This document shows positions 32,363-42,326 of a DNA stretch of 64,000 nucleotides, piece by piece. The notes below the pieces were generated by a model, which was given only the letters and a program-made list of their open reading frames with translations, had not been told where the DNA came from and ran no database searches. Origin of the DNA: CAXXXW01 sp963665555 (GTDB lineage Bacteria > Pseudomonadota > Alphaproteobacteria > Thalassobaculales > Thalassobaculaceae); the NCBI GenBank assembly GCA_963665555.2, contig OY762308.1, positions 1,984,001 through 2,048,000 on the forward strand. Direction: 5' to 3'. Every line of letters starts with the position of its first letter. Within the stretch, counting starts at the first letter, position 1. The position numbers and the translations under genes were made by a program.

Positions 32363-33127
32363 CTACTGGATCGCCTTCGGACCCTTGAGGTCCATCGGCC
32401 CGGCCTCGGGCAGCACGCCGAGGCGCCGGGCGACCTCCTGGTAGGCCTCCCGCTCGCCGCCGAGGTCGCGGCGGAAACGGTCCTTGTCGAGCTTCTCGTT
32501 GGTGCCGATGTCCCACAGGCGGCAATTGTCCGGGCTGATCTCGTCGGCCAGCACCACCGTCACCGCCTCCTCGGTGTAGTAGCGGCCGAACTCCAGCTTG
32601 AAATCGACCAGGCGCAGGCCGACGCCGATCAGCAGGCCGGTCAGGAAGTCGTTCACCCGCAGCGCCAGCGACATCATGTCGTCCAGGTCCTGTGTGGTGG
32701 CCCAGCCGAAGGCGGTGATGTGCTCCTCCGCCACCAGCGGATCGTTCAGCTTGTCCGACTTGTAGTAGTACTCGACGATGGAGCGCGGCAGCAGCGCGCC
32801 CTCGTCCAGGCCGAGCCGGCCGCAGATCGAGCCGGCGGCGACATTGCGCACCACCACCTCGATCGGGATGATCTCGACCTCGCGGATCAGCTGTTCGCGC
32901 ATGTTGAGCCGGCGCATGAAATGCGTCGGGATGCCGACCTCGGACAGCCGGCTCATCAAGTACTCGCTGATCCGGTTGTTCAGAACCCCCTTGCCGGTGA
33001 TGATGCCCGTCTTCTCGTTGTTGAAGGCGGTGGCGTCGTCCTTGAAGTACTGGATCAACGTGCCGGGCTCCGGCCCCTCGTAGAGGACCTTGGCCTTGCC
33101 CTCGTACAGCTTCCTGCGTCTTGCCAT
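32363..33127 (-). CDS. purC: SAICAR synthetase
   Basis: 254 aa. It joins CAIR and aspartate using ATP in purine synthesis. N-terminal RRKLYEGKAKVLYEG loop, EIIPIEVVVRNVAAGSICGRLG and LVDFKLEFGR are the conserved blocks, with the EYYYKSDKLNDPLV segment binding ATP. ATG at 33127. It is first of a purC-purS operon transcribed from a promoter about 95 bases upstream. Confidence 0.96.
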   Translation of the reverse strand: MARRRKLYEGKAKVLYEGPEPGTLIQYFKDDATAFNNEKTGIITGKGVLNNRISEYLMSRLSEVGIPTHFMRRLNMREQLIREVEIIPIEVVVRNVAAGSICGRLGLDEGALLPRSIVEYYYKSDKLNDPLVAEEHITAFGWATTQDLDDMMSLALRVNDFLTGLLIGVGLRLVDFKLEFGRYYTEEAVTVVLADEISPDNCRLWDIGTNEKLDKDRFRRDLGGEREAYQEVARRLGVLPEAGPMDLKGPKAIQ

Positions 33128-33221
33128 GGAACGCGCCCCAAGGGGACTGTGCCGCGCTTCGGCTCCGCCCGGGCGGGCCGGCGCCGGTCCCGGCCGCCCC
33201 TGGGGCCGGGTTCCGCCGCCG

Positions 33222-33250
33222 CATATAGCAACTCGCCGCCCTCAAGACAA
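33222..33250 (-). promoter_or_regulatory. Putative promoter of purCS
   Basis: Minus strand TTGTCT (33250-33245), 17-base spacer, TATATG (33227-33222). The minus-35 box overlaps the end of the NRDE-family gene. The approximately 87-base leader is GC-rich and can fold, but no known riboswitch was recognised in it. Confidence 0.45.
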
Positions 33251-34057
33251 CGCGGGAAGGCCGGGGGCGGGAAGGCCGGGGGCGGGAAGGCCGGGGGCGG
33301 GAAGGTAGGGCGCGCGGTCCGGCGGGCCGGCGGCGAACAGCCAGACCGGCCGGGCCTCCCCGCGCGGCGCCTCCGGGCCGGGCAACGCCACCAGCGAGGA
33401 GGAGACGGTGGCGAAGCCGAAGCCGGTCTCGATGTTGATGGCGCTGTTGGGATCGCCGGGCACATGCGGCGTCCGGTCGGCGAGCAGCCGCGTCCAGGCG
33501 GCCCAGCCGGCCGCGCCGCGCTCCGGCTCCGGCGGCGCGGCGGCGCGGAACGCCGGCAGGTGGCGCGCGATGCGCGGCGCGCGCAAGTCGTTCACCTCCA
33601 GCGAGGTCAGCATCGACAGCCCCGCGCCGAGCGGCTCGACCTCGATCCGCCCGGCGGCGTCCGCGCCCGCGTGGCGCAGCCGGAAGGCGTCGCGGTTGTC
33701 GGCGACCGCCATGTTGAAGGTCCGGTAGGCTCGCCCGTCGAGGTCGGCGAGCGCGCGGGCCGCCGCTTCGGCGTCCGCGTGGTCCAGCGCCTCCAGCACC
33801 AGTTCGCCGCGCGACCGCTTGCCCGCGAGCGGGCCGAGCGAGCCGGCGCGGTTGAGCACGCCGGCGACGACCCCGTGGTCGTTCACGCCGAGCCAGCTTC
33901 CGCCCGCGCTCTCGTCCAGCCCGGCGACGACCTCCGGGCGGTCCGGCCAGTGGCGGGCCGGCGGGCGCCACGGCCGCGCCGCGAGTTCGTCGCGGTTCGC
34001 GCCCAGGAGCACGGGCCAGCGATGGCCGGGGCGGCGCAGGAGGACCAGGGTGCACAT
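33242..34057 (-). CDS. NRDE/TANGO2 family protein
   Basis: 271 aa from the ATG at 34057. The family motif is in LLGANRDELAARP near residue 19, with Cys2 directly after Met1, the position of a possible N-terminal nucleophile. Later blocks include GGSWLGVNDHGVVAGVLNR and NIETGFGFATVSSSLV. In animals TANGO2 is linked to heme or lipid handling; bacterial members have unknown function. The C-terminus carries three copies of a Leu-Pro-Ala-Pro-Gly repeat produced by a 15-bp tandem repeat and is likely disordered. Confidence 0.88.
   Translation of the reverse strand: MCTLVLLRRPGHRWPVLLGANRDELAARPWRPPARHWPDRPEVVAGLDESAGGSWLGVNDHGVVAGVLNRAGSLGPLAGKRSRGELVLEALDHADAEAAARALADLDGRAYRTFNMAVADNRDAFRLRHAGADAAGRIEVEPLGAGLSMLTSLEVNDLRAPRIARHLPAFRAAAPPEPERGAAGWAAWTRLLADRTPHVPGDPNSAINIETGFGFATVSSSLVALPGPEAPRGEARPVWLFAAGPPDRAPYLPAPGLPAPGLPAPGLPALS
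33252..33310. repeat. 15-bp tandem repeat at the end of the NRDE-family gene
   Basis: Three perfect 15-bp units (33252-33266, 33267-33281, 33282-33296) and a fourth diverged one. In frame, each unit adds five residues to the protein's C-terminus. Confidence 0.9.
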
Positions 34058-34174
34058 GGGCCGCCCCGATAGCACGCCCCGCGCCGCCGGGCCAAGCGCG
34101 CCGCCCCTTCCCATCGGCGGCGCGATGCACTACATCCCGCGCGACGGAACCGCGACAGCACGGGAGCAGGCGGC

Positions 34175-34498
34175 ATGAACACGTTCGACCGCAAGGAGAA
34201 GGGCGAGGAAAACAAGTTCGCCCGCGACGAGGAGTTCCGCTTCAAGGCCACCGCGCGCCGCGACAAGCTTCTGGGCCTGTGGGTCGGCGAGACCTTCCTC
34301 GGCAAGTCCGGCGCGGACGCCGAAGCCTTCGCCAGGGAGGTGGTGAAGTCCAATTTCGAGAAGCCCGGCGACGACGACGTGGTCGAGTTCGTGATGAGCA
34401 GCGTCGAGGGGACGGGCGCCGACCTCTCCGAGCACCGGCTGCGCCACCGGATGTCGGAACTGATGGCCGAGGCGGAGCGCCAGCTCGCCGCCGAATAG
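34175..34498 (+). CDS. F1Fo-ATPase inhibitor zeta subunit (DUF1476)
   Basis: 107 aa. The sequence opens FDRKEKGEENKFARDEEF and continues with helices KATARRDKLLGLWVGE, EVVKSNFEKPG and a C-terminal HRLRHRMSELMAEAERQL. This is the alphaproteobacterial zeta protein, which blocks ATP hydrolysis by the F1 motor through its N-terminal helix. It is strong evidence for the lineage. ATG at 34175 with GGAGCAGG upstream. Confidence 0.93.
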   Translation: MNTFDRKEKGEENKFARDEEFRFKATARRDKLLGLWVGETFLGKSGADAEAFAREVVKSNFEKPGDDDVVEFVMSSVEGTGADLSEHRLRHRMSELMAEAERQLAAE

Positions 34499-34524
34499 CC
34501 GGGCCGGACGGGCCGGGGCGAACC

Positions 34525-35415
34525 GTGGGCGCGGCGCGCCATGTCGCGTTGCCGGAGCGCGGCGTGCTCGCCGTGGCCGGGCCGGACCGCGTCGCCTTCC
34601 TGCAGGGGCTGGTCTCGAACGATGTCGAAAAGGCCGCGTCCGACCGCGCCGTCCACGCCGCCTTCCTGACGCCGCAGGGCAAGTTCCTGTTCGATTTCGT
34701 CCTGTTCGACGGCGACGGCCGGCTGCTGCTCGATTGCGAGGCGGCGCGGCTGGCCGATTTCGCCCGGCGCCTCTCGATTTTCAGGCTGCGCTCGCGCGTG
34801 GAGATCGCCGACGCGAGCGCCGCGCTCCGCGTCCACGCGGCCTATGGGGACGGCGCGCTCGCCGCGCTCGGCCTGCCGGAGCGCGCGGGCGCGGCGGCCC
34901 CCCGCCTCGGCGGCCTGGCGGCGGTCGATCCCCGCCTTCCGGCGCTCGGCGCGCGGCTGGTCCTGCCGGAGGGCGCGGACCCCGCCGCCCTCGGCCTCGC
35001 GGCGGGGACGGCGGCGGAATACGACGCGCTGCGCCTCGCGCTCGGCGTTCCCGACGGGTCGCGCGACCTGGAGGTCGGCAAGACGACGCTGCTCGAATCC
35101 GGCTTCGACGAGTTGAACGGCATCGACTGGGGCAAGGGCTGCTACATGGGCCAGGAGCTGACGGCGCGCATGAAGTATCGCGGGCTGGCCAAGCGGCGGC
35201 TGATGCCGGTCGCGGTCGAGGGGCCGCTGCCGCCGCCGGGAACGCCCGTCGCGTTCGACGGCCGCGACGCCGGGCAAATCCGCTCCGGGCGCGGGGCGGC
35301 CGCGCTCGCCGCGATCCGCCTCGACCGTTTCGAGAGCGCCGCCGCCGCCGGCCGCCCGATGACCGCCGGCGAGGCCCTGGTCTTCCCCCGCAAGCCGGAC
35401 TGGGCCGCGTTTTGA
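34525..35415 (+). CDS. ygfZ: Folate-binding protein YgfZ
   Basis: 296 aa from GTG 34525. The diagnostic motif KGCYMGQE occurs in DWGKGCYMGQELTARM; it supplies the Cys needed in Fe-S cluster maintenance. The N-terminal LPERGVLAVAGPDRVAFLQG and the AFLTPQGKFLFDF strand are typical for the GcvT-like fold. YgfZ uses tetrahydrofolate to help assemble or repair certain Fe-S enzymes such as MiaB. It follows the zeta gene by 26 bases. Confidence 0.92.
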   Translation: MGAARHVALPERGVLAVAGPDRVAFLQGLVSNDVEKAASDRAVHAAFLTPQGKFLFDFVLFDGDGRLLLDCEAARLADFARRLSIFRLRSRVEIADASAALRVHAAYGDGALAALGLPERAGAAAPRLGGLAAVDPRLPALGARLVLPEGADPAALGLAAGTAAEYDALRLALGVPDGSRDLEVGKTTLLESGFDELNGIDWGKGCYMGQELTARMKYRGLAKRRLMPVAVEGPLPPPGTPVAFDGRDAGQIRSGRGAAALAAIRLDRFESAAAAGRPMTAGEALVFPRKPDWAAF

Positions 35416-35503
35416 CGCCGGCGGCGCGCGCGAAGCCCGCCGCCCCGGCGCTTGCCTTTTCCCGGCGCGCGCCCTAGCCTGCGCTATCGGGAGGCCGCTC
35501 GCC

Positions 35504-35782
35504 ATGACACCGGAATTCTGGACCGTTATCGGCGCCATTTTCGCCATGACCGCGATCCTGGTCACCCTGCTGCTCGCCCTGACGAGCCGCATCGAGCGCC
35601 GCGTGGACCGGCTCGGGCAACGCATCGACCGGCTCGACGCCAAGATCGACGCCGTCTCCCGACATCTCACGACCGAGATCCGCGCCGTCGGCGAGCGCGT
35701 CGCCCGCGTCGAAGGCATGGTCGATATGTTCCGCGACACGGCCGCCGGCCGCGACACGGCCGCTGGCCGCGACGCGGCGTGA
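35504..35782 (+). CDS. Small membrane-anchored coiled-coil protein
   Basis: 92 aa. One N-terminal membrane helix (WTVIGAIFAMTAILVTLLLAL) is followed by a coiled coil with heptads (IERRVDRLGQRIDRLDAKIDAV and beyond) and a tail with a twice-repeated Thr-Ala-Ala-Gly-Arg-Asp unit. The architecture is like small response-regulator-independent membrane scaffolds; no family function is known. Six-base GGAGGC before the ATG supports translation. It lies 45 bases before purH. Confidence 0.7.
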   Translation: MTPEFWTVIGAIFAMTAILVTLLLALTSRIERRVDRLGQRIDRLDAKIDAVSRHLTTEIRAVGERVARVEGMVDMFRDTAAGRDTAAGRDAA

Positions 35783-35827
35783 CCCGACCGCCTCGCCGGG
35801 CTTCCGCCCGCGCCGGAGCTTCGCGCC

Positions 35828-37426
35828 ATGATGGACCCCTCTTCCGATCCCGGCCTCGTCCCGATCCGCCGCGCGCTGGTCTCGGTCTCGGACAAGGCCG
35901 GGCTGGCCGGACTCGGCGCGGCGCTGGCGGCGCGGGGGGTCGAGGTGCTCTCCACCGGCGGCACGGCGCGCGCGCTGCGCGAGGCCGGCGTCGCGACGGT
36001 CGAGGTCTCGGACCGGACCGGCTTCCCGGAGATGCTGGACGGGCGGGTGAAGACGCTGCACCCGGTCCTCCACGGCGGCCTGCTCGGCCTGCGCGGCGAT
36101 CCCGGGCATGTCGCGGCGATGGCGGCGCACGGGATCGCGCCGATCGACCTGCTGGCCGTCAACCTCTACCCCTTCGAGGAGACGGCGGCGTCGGGCGCGG
36201 ACTTCGCCGCCTGCGTCGAGGACATCGACATCGGCGGGCCGGCGCTGATCCGGGCGGCGGCGAAGAACCACGAATCGGTCGCCGTCGTCGTCGATCCGGC
36301 GGATTACGGCGCGCTGCTGGCGGAGATGGAGGCGCATGGGGGCGCCACGACGCTCGCCCTGCGCCGGCGCCTCGCGGCGGAGGCGTTCGCCCGCGTCGCC
36401 GCCTACGACGCCGCGATCGCCGCCCGGCTGGCGCGCGAGGCGGGCGTGGAGGCGCCGCGCCACTTCGCGCTCGCCGGCCGGGCGCCGCAAATCCTGCGCT
36501 ACGGCGAGAACCCGCACCAGCGCGCCGCCTTCTACCGGACCGCCGAGGCGCGGCCGGGCGCCGGGACGGCGCGCCAGTTGCACGGCAGGGAGCTGGGTTA
36601 CAACAACATCGCCGACGCCGACGCGGCGATCGAACTTGCGGCCGAGTTCGACGGGCCGGCGGTCGTTATCGTCAAACACGCCAATCCCTGCGGCGCGGCC
36701 GAGGCCGAAACGCTCGCCGGGGCTTACGCGCGCGCCCACGACTGCGACCGGACCAGCGCCTTCGGCGGTGTCGTGGCGGCGAACCGCGAGATCGACGCGG
36801 CGGCGGCGGAGCGGATCGCGGCGATCTTTACCGAGGTCGTCGCCGCGCCGTCCTTCTCGGCGGAAGCGCTGGACATCCTGCGCGCGCGGCCCAACCTGCG
36901 CCTGCTGGCGACCGGCGCCATGCCGGACCCGGCGGGGGGCGGCTTCGCGGCGCGAACCGTGGCGGGCGGGCTGCTGGTCCAGTCCCGCGACGGCGGCCGG
37001 ATCGGGCCGGGCGACTGGCGGGTCGTTACCGAACGCGCGCCGACGGACGGCGAGGCGCGCGACCTGCTCGTCGCCTGGCGGATCGCCAAGCACACGAAGT
37101 CCAACGCCATCGTCTACGCGCGCGACGGGGCGTCGGTGGGCATCGGCGCGGGCCAGCCGAGCCGGGTGGACGCGGCCCGTATCGCCGCGGCGAAGGCGCG
37201 CGAGGCGGCGGATGCGCTGGGCCTCGCGGAGCCGCGGACGGTCGGCTCGGCCGTCGCGTCCGACGCCTTCTTCCCCTTCGCCGACGGCCTGCTCGCCGCC
37301 GCCGAGGCGGGCGCGACCGCCGTTATCCAGCCCGGCGGCTCGGTCCGCGACAGGGAGGTTGTCGCGGCGGCGAACGCGCGCGGCCTGGCGATGGTCTTCA
37401 CCGGGACGCGCCATTTCCGGCACTGA
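35828..37426 (+). CDS. purH: Bifunctional AICAR transformylase / IMP cyclohydrolase
   Basis: 532 aa. The cyclohydrolase half (about 1-200) begins IRRALVSVSDKAGLAGLG and has LSTGGTARALREAG; the transformylase half has VKHANPCGAAEAETLAGAY and HTKSNAIVYA, with the catalytic Lys-His pair. It carries out the last two steps to IMP. The start is the ATG at 35828, three codons ahead of the conserved part. Alone in its unit. Confidence 0.96.
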   Translation: MMDPSSDPGLVPIRRALVSVSDKAGLAGLGAALAARGVEVLSTGGTARALREAGVATVEVSDRTGFPEMLDGRVKTLHPVLHGGLLGLRGDPGHVAAMAAHGIAPIDLLAVNLYPFEETAASGADFAACVEDIDIGGPALIRAAAKNHESVAVVVDPADYGALLAEMEAHGGATTLALRRRLAAEAFARVAAYDAAIAARLAREAGVEAPRHFALAGRAPQILRYGENPHQRAAFYRTAEARPGAGTARQLHGRELGYNNIADADAAIELAAEFDGPAVVIVKHANPCGAAEAETLAGAYARAHDCDRTSAFGGVVAANREIDAAAAERIAAIFTEVVAAPSFSAEALDILRARPNLRLLATGAMPDPAGGGFAARTVAGGLLVQSRDGGRIGPGDWRVVTERAPTDGEARDLLVAWRIAKHTKSNAIVYARDGASVGIGAGQPSRVDAARIAAAKAREAADALGLAEPRTVGSAVASDAFFPFADGLLAAAEAGATAVIQPGGSVRDREVVAAANARGLAMVFTGTRHFRH

Positions 37427-37536
37427 GGCGGCGCGCCGGCGCGCGCGGAACGCCGGCCCGCGCCGCCGAAACCCGCCTTGGAATCGCCGCCCCGCGCCTA
37501 TATGTTCCCGGCCGTTCCACCGGCCCCGGAGGCGGC

Positions 37537-38568
37537 ATGAGCGGCGAGACCCAGACCCACACCACGGACGTCATCGTCGTCGGGGCCGGGCCGGTCGGCC
37601 TGTTCGCGGTGTTCGAACTCGGCCTGCTCGACATGAAGGCGCACCTGGTCGACATCCTCGACCGGCCGGGCGGGCAGTGCGCCGAACTCTATCCCGAAAA
37701 GCCGATCTACGACATCCCGGCCATCCCGGTCTGCACCGGGGCCGAACTGACCGAGAAGCTGATGGCGCAGATCCGCCCCTTCGAGCCGGTCTTCCACCTC
37801 TCGCAGATGGCCGACTCGCTCTCCCGGACGGAGGAGGGGAAGTGGCGGCTCGGCACGGACACGGGAACCGTCATCGAGGCGCCGGTGCTGGCGATCGCGG
37901 CCGGCGGCGGCAGCTTCACGCCGAAGAAGCCGCCGCTGAAGGGGCTGGAGGACTACGAGGGCAAGTCGGTCTTCTACGCCGTGCGCCAGATGGAGACATT
38001 CCGCGGCCGCAACATCCTGGTCGCCGGCGGCGGCGATTCCGCGCTCGACTGGACGCTGAACCTGCGGCCGCTGGCGTCGGGGCTGGCGCTGGTCCACCGG
38101 CGCGACGATTTCCGCGCCGCGCCGGCCTCGGTGAACGAGATGCGCCGGCTGGTCGCCGAGGGCGCGATGGACCTGCACATCGCGCAGCCGCGCGCCCTGA
38201 AGGGCGCGAACGGGCGGCTGGAGGCGGTCACGGTCAAGGGGGCCGACGGGGAGTACGACATCGCCTGCGACACGCTGCTCGCCTTCTACGGCCTCACCAT
38301 GAAGCTGGGGCCGGTGGCGAATTTCGGCGTCGGGCTGGAGCGCAACCTGATCCCGGTCGACACCGAGAAGTTCGAGACCGACGTTCCGGGCATTTTCGCC
38401 ATCGGCGACATCAACTCCTACCCCGGCAAGCTGAAGCTGATCCTGTCGGGCTTCCACGAGGCGGCGCTGATGGCGCAGCAGGCGTTCCGCTATGTCTACC
38501 CGGACCGGCGGCTGAGGTTCCAGTACACGACCTCGAGTTCGTCCCTGCACGAGAAACTGGGGGTTTAG
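37537..38568 (+). CDS. Ferredoxin-NADP+ reductase, thioredoxin-reductase type
   Basis: 343 aa. FAD site VVGAGPVGLFAVFELG near residue 13 and NADPH site VAGGGDSALDW near 165. The CxxC of true thioredoxin reductases is absent, the C-terminal FQYTTSSSSLHEKLGV extension is typical of the bacterial FNR subgroup (as in Bacillus YumC and alphaproteobacterial homologs). It transfers electrons between NADPH and a ferredoxin, almost certainly the one encoded immediately downstream, since the stop and next start abut (TAG ATG). Confidence 0.93.
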   Translation: MSGETQTHTTDVIVVGAGPVGLFAVFELGLLDMKAHLVDILDRPGGQCAELYPEKPIYDIPAIPVCTGAELTEKLMAQIRPFEPVFHLSQMADSLSRTEEGKWRLGTDTGTVIEAPVLAIAAGGGSFTPKKPPLKGLEDYEGKSVFYAVRQMETFRGRNILVAGGGDSALDWTLNLRPLASGLALVHRRDDFRAAPASVNEMRRLVAEGAMDLHIAQPRALKGANGRLEAVTVKGADGEYDIACDTLLAFYGLTMKLGPVANFGVGLERNLIPVDTEKFETDVPGIFAIGDINSYPGKLKLILSGFHEAALMAQQAFRYVYPDRRLRFQYTTSSSSLHEKLGV

Positions 38569-38877
38569 ATGAAGATCTTCGTCACCGACCGCGACGGGGG
38601 CGCGCACGAGGTCGAGGGCATCCCCGGCTGGCAGGTCATGGAGTCGCTGCGCGACGCCGGCCTGCCGATCGCGGCGGAGTGCGGCGGCTGCTGCGCCTGC
38701 GCCACCTGCCATGTCTATGTGGACGAGGCGTGGCTCGGCCGGCTGGAGCCGAAGGGCGAGGAGGAGATCGACATGCTCGACCTCGCCTTCGATGTGCGGG
38801 ACAATTCGCGGCTGTCCTGCCAGCTGACGATGACGCCCGAACTCGACGGCCTCAAGGTGACGCTGGCCCCGGAATGA
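38569..38877 (+). CDS. 2Fe-2S ferredoxin, adrenodoxin/FdVI type
   Basis: 102 aa. Cluster cysteines follow the C-x5-C-x2-C...C pattern: ECGGCCACATCHVYV supplies three and RLSCQLTM the fourth. It is of the adrenodoxin or putidaredoxin type used by P450s, Fe-S assembly or oxygenases. No gap to the reductase gene, so the two make a reductase-ferredoxin pair. No P450 is in the window; the CmcJ-like oxygenase at 59008 is far away. Confidence 0.95.
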   Translation: MKIFVTDRDGGAHEVEGIPGWQVMESLRDAGLPIAAECGGCCACATCHVYVDEAWLGRLEPKGEEEIDMLDLAFDVRDNSRLSCQLTMTPELDGLKVTLAPE

Positions 38878-38896
38878 GCGCGGGCGCCGCCGCGAC

Positions 38897-39292
38897 TCAA
38901 ACGCGCGCGCTCGTTCCCAGACGGGAATGGCGCGCGATGGCGTCGAAGTCCCTGTCGTGATGAAGGACGGTCACGCCGACGCGAATGGCGACGGCGGCGA
39001 TAAGGCAATCGACGAGGTTGCGAACGGTCTCTCCCCGGCGGCGGCATCGCCTGTAAAGGGCCGCTGCTTCGTCGTAATCTCCGGGGCGCGTCGGAAGCGC
39101 CACTGCCCGTCCGAGCAAACGGCGCAGGTTGTCGAGATCGCGTTCGTCGCGAGCGCCCGCGAGAACCTCCATCCGAACCGCTTCGCAGGTCGCGACCCGC
39201 CCTTCCGCGATGAGCGCCTGAACCGCCTCGCAAGCCTCGGATCCGGTCTCCCTGAGAAATTCGACCCAAGCCGAGGTATCGACCAGGATCAC
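38897..39292 (-). CDS. vapC: VapC-type PIN ribonuclease toxin
   Basis: 131 aa from GTG 39292, overlapping the antitoxin stop by GTGA. All four acidic residues are present: Asp in LVDTSAWVEFL, Glu in EAVRMEVLAG, Asp in LVDCLIAAVA and Asp in LHHDRDFD. The enzyme cuts specific tRNAs or rRNA when free of antitoxin. It is convergent with the ferredoxin gene, stops 20 bases apart. An intact toxin-antitoxin pair. Confidence 0.93.
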   Translation of the reverse strand: MILVDTSAWVEFLRETGSEACEAVQALIAEGRVATCEAVRMEVLAGARDERDLDNLRRLLGRAVALPTRPGDYDEAAALYRRCRRRGETVRNLVDCLIAAVAIRVGVTVLHHDRDFDAIARHSRLGTSARV

Positions 39293-39531
39293 GGAAACCG
39301 CGCCGCCCGCATCTCGTCGAGATCGCCGTGCCATCCGTAGCCGCGCATCGCCAGCGCCTCTTCGAGGGTCATGGCCTCCGCCTCCCGTTTACCGGCGGCG
39401 GCCTCGTCCTCCGCCTCGCGCGCGGCGGCGCGCAGCGCGAAGTCCACGGCTTCCTCCGCGGTGGCCAGACCGTGGCGGCGCATGACCGCCGCGCAGGCTT
39501 CCTCATCGATCGTCACCTCGACGCGCGACAT
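39289..39531 (-). CDS. vapB: VapB-type antitoxin (RHH)
   Basis: 80 aa from the ATG at 39531. The ribbon-helix-helix DNA-binding part is SRVEVTIDEEACAAVMRRHGLATAEEAVDFALRAA; the tail EALAMRGYGWHGDLDEMRAARFP is the usual toxin-binding end of the VapB/DUF2191 group. Together with VapC it represses its own operon, probably through the dyad 40-60 bases upstream. Confidence 0.92.
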   Translation of the reverse strand: MSRVEVTIDEEACAAVMRRHGLATAEEAVDFALRAAAREAEDEAAAGKREAEAMTLEEALAMRGYGWHGDLDEMRAARFP

Positions 39532-39573
39532 ATCCGCAAACTCCCTCGGCCGGTCCCCGAGGGCCCACCATAG

Positions 39574-39590
39574 CGTTTTCGCGCGAAACG
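39574..39590. promoter_or_regulatory. Putative vapBC operator
   Basis: Near-palindrome with arms CGTTT and AAACG around a TCGCGCG centre, 43-59 bases before the vapB start. A TATGGT minus-10-like box (minus strand, 39572-39567) adjoins it, as expected for an autorepressed toxin-antitoxin operon. Confidence 0.4.
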
Positions 39591-39614
39591 GAAACCCTCC
39601 GTCGCGCCCCCCGC

Positions 39615-39869
39615 TCAGTGCAGGCGGAACTCGGCGGCGGCGTGGCGGAAGGAGCGGCCGGGGCCGGCGGCGATGCGCACGGAGTGCAGCCGCCCCTCGA
39701 TGTTCTCCCGCCAGTACGCGAGGAAGGCGCGCAGGCGCGGGTATTCCGGCGCGACATCGACATGCTGCCAGACGAAGCTCTGCAGCAGGGCCGGGTGGTC
39801 CGGCATGTGGTAGAGGATTTCGGCGGTGGTGAGCCGGCGTCCGAACGGGATCGGCTGGGCGGCGGTCAT
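39615..39869 (-). CDS. Usg family protein
   Basis: 84 aa from the ATG at 39869. It contains LTTAEILYHMPDHPALLQSFVWQHVDVAPEYPRL and GRLHSVRIA, the hallmarks of the usg family, which is restricted largely to alphaproteobacteria. The function is unknown. It is divergent from groESL and shares its 330-base upstream region. Confidence 0.88.
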   Translation of the reverse strand: MTAAQPIPFGRRLTTAEILYHMPDHPALLQSFVWQHVDVAPEYPRLRAFLAYWRENIEGRLHSVRIAAGPGRSFRHAAAEFRLH

Positions 39870-40055
39870 GGCGCGACGCTCCCCGGTGAGTGGCCTGGAC
39901 AGGCGCAAGTGTGCGGCCCGCCCGGTCCGGCGGCAAGAAAAAATCGCGCTTTTTCAATATATTGGCAGCCGCCCCGGCCGGCTGCTGCCAGGGGGGCGGC
40001 CGGAAGCGGCCCCGGCGGGCGGAGGGATGGGGCGAAAGTTTTTTCGCCCGCGCGC

Positions 40056-40084
40056 TTGACAGGGGCGGGGCGGCTCCCTACATG
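40056..40084 (+). promoter_or_regulatory. groESL promoter
   Basis: TTGACA (40056-40061), 17-base spacer, TACATG (40079-40084). The predicted transcription start falls inside the CIRCE element. The remaining DNA of 39870-40198 contains an AT-rich patch (39935-39965) and a small GGGCGAAA/TTTCGCCC hairpin (40030-40049). Confidence 0.65.
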
Positions 40085-40086
40085 GC

Positions 40087-40113
40087 GTGGCACTCGCCGG
40101 GAGGGAGTGCTAA
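40087..40113 (+). promoter_or_regulatory. CIRCE operator (HrcA site)
   Basis: GTGGCACTC, nine bases, GAGTGCTAA; the right arm is perfect and the left arm has two mismatches to the consensus. HrcA represses groESL here and is inactivated by heat stress. Confidence 0.9.
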
Positions 40114-40198
40114 CAGCCCCGAACGGGCCGCCGCGCCCCTCCCGGCCCATCGACACCGCCGCGACGGCGGGACCCACATGGCTCAACGGAGGAATGGC

Positions 40199-40513
40199 AT
40201 GGGTTTCAGGCCTTTGCACGATCGCGTCCTGATCCGCCGGCTGGACGGGGACGAGAAGACCGCGGGCGGGATCATCATCCCCGACACCGCGAAGGAGAAG
40301 CCGATGGAGGGCGAGGTGATCGCCGTCGGCCCCGGCGCGCGGGACGACAACGGCAAGATCGCGCCGCTCGACGTCCAGGCCGGCGACACGGTGCTGTTCG
40401 GCAAGTGGTCCGGCACCGAGGTCAAGCTCGACGGCGAGGACCTCCTGATCATGAAGGAGTCCGACATCATGGGCGTCATCGAGACGGCCGGCGAGGCGCG
40501 GAAGGCCGCCTGA
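40199..40513 (+). CDS. groES: Co-chaperonin GroES
   Basis: 104 aa from the ATG at 40199, chosen because GGAGGA (40188-40193) lies five bases upstream; an ATG seven codons earlier has no site. FRPLHDRVLIRRLDGDEKTAGGIIIPDTAKEKP is the conserved N-terminal barrel and mobile loop. Heptameric lid of GroEL. First gene of the CIRCE-controlled operon. Confidence 0.96.
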   Translation: MGFRPLHDRVLIRRLDGDEKTAGGIIIPDTAKEKPMEGEVIAVGPGARDDNGKIAPLDVQAGDTVLFGKWSGTEVKLDGEDLLIMKESDIMGVIETAGEARKAA

Positions 40514-40562
40514 CGCGCGCCTCTTCCCCGACGAACCAGCGAAGCGAAGGAGAAACGGAGCA

Positions 40563-42200
<1,638 letters not shown>

Positions 42201-42236
42201 GCCGGACGCGCCGAAGGGCGCGGACGCGAGACGCGG

Positions 42237-42270
42237 AACCCCCGGAGCGCAAGCTCCGGGGGTTTTCGTT
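42237..42270 (+). terminator. Intrinsic terminator of groESL
   Basis: Ten-bp GC-rich stem (42239-42248 with 42253-42262), GCAA tetraloop, then TTTT; flanking AA/TT pairs extend the stem. It isolates groESL from the defence genes downstream. Confidence 0.9.
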
Positions 42271-42326
42271 TGCGCTGGGGGGCGGGCGGCGCCAAGATCG
42301 GCTGGAGTCTTGGGCGGAGCGGTCCG

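Noticed and set aside
33252..33310. Short regular repeats as a possible CRISPR
   Set aside because: Units are 15 bp with no spacers, lie in a coding frame, and no cas gene is present.
28378..37426. purB, purSC and purH as one purine operon
   Set aside because: The genes are on different strands and separated by unrelated genes; they are only neighbours.
36336..38960. Long Arg/Pro-rich open frame across purH and the reductase gene
   Set aside because: It crosses three well-supported genes in another frame and has no recognisable domain.
42271..42326. Retron-type non-coding RNA before the Septu-like genes
   Set aside because: Only 56 bases lie between terminator and start, and there is no reverse transcriptase gene.
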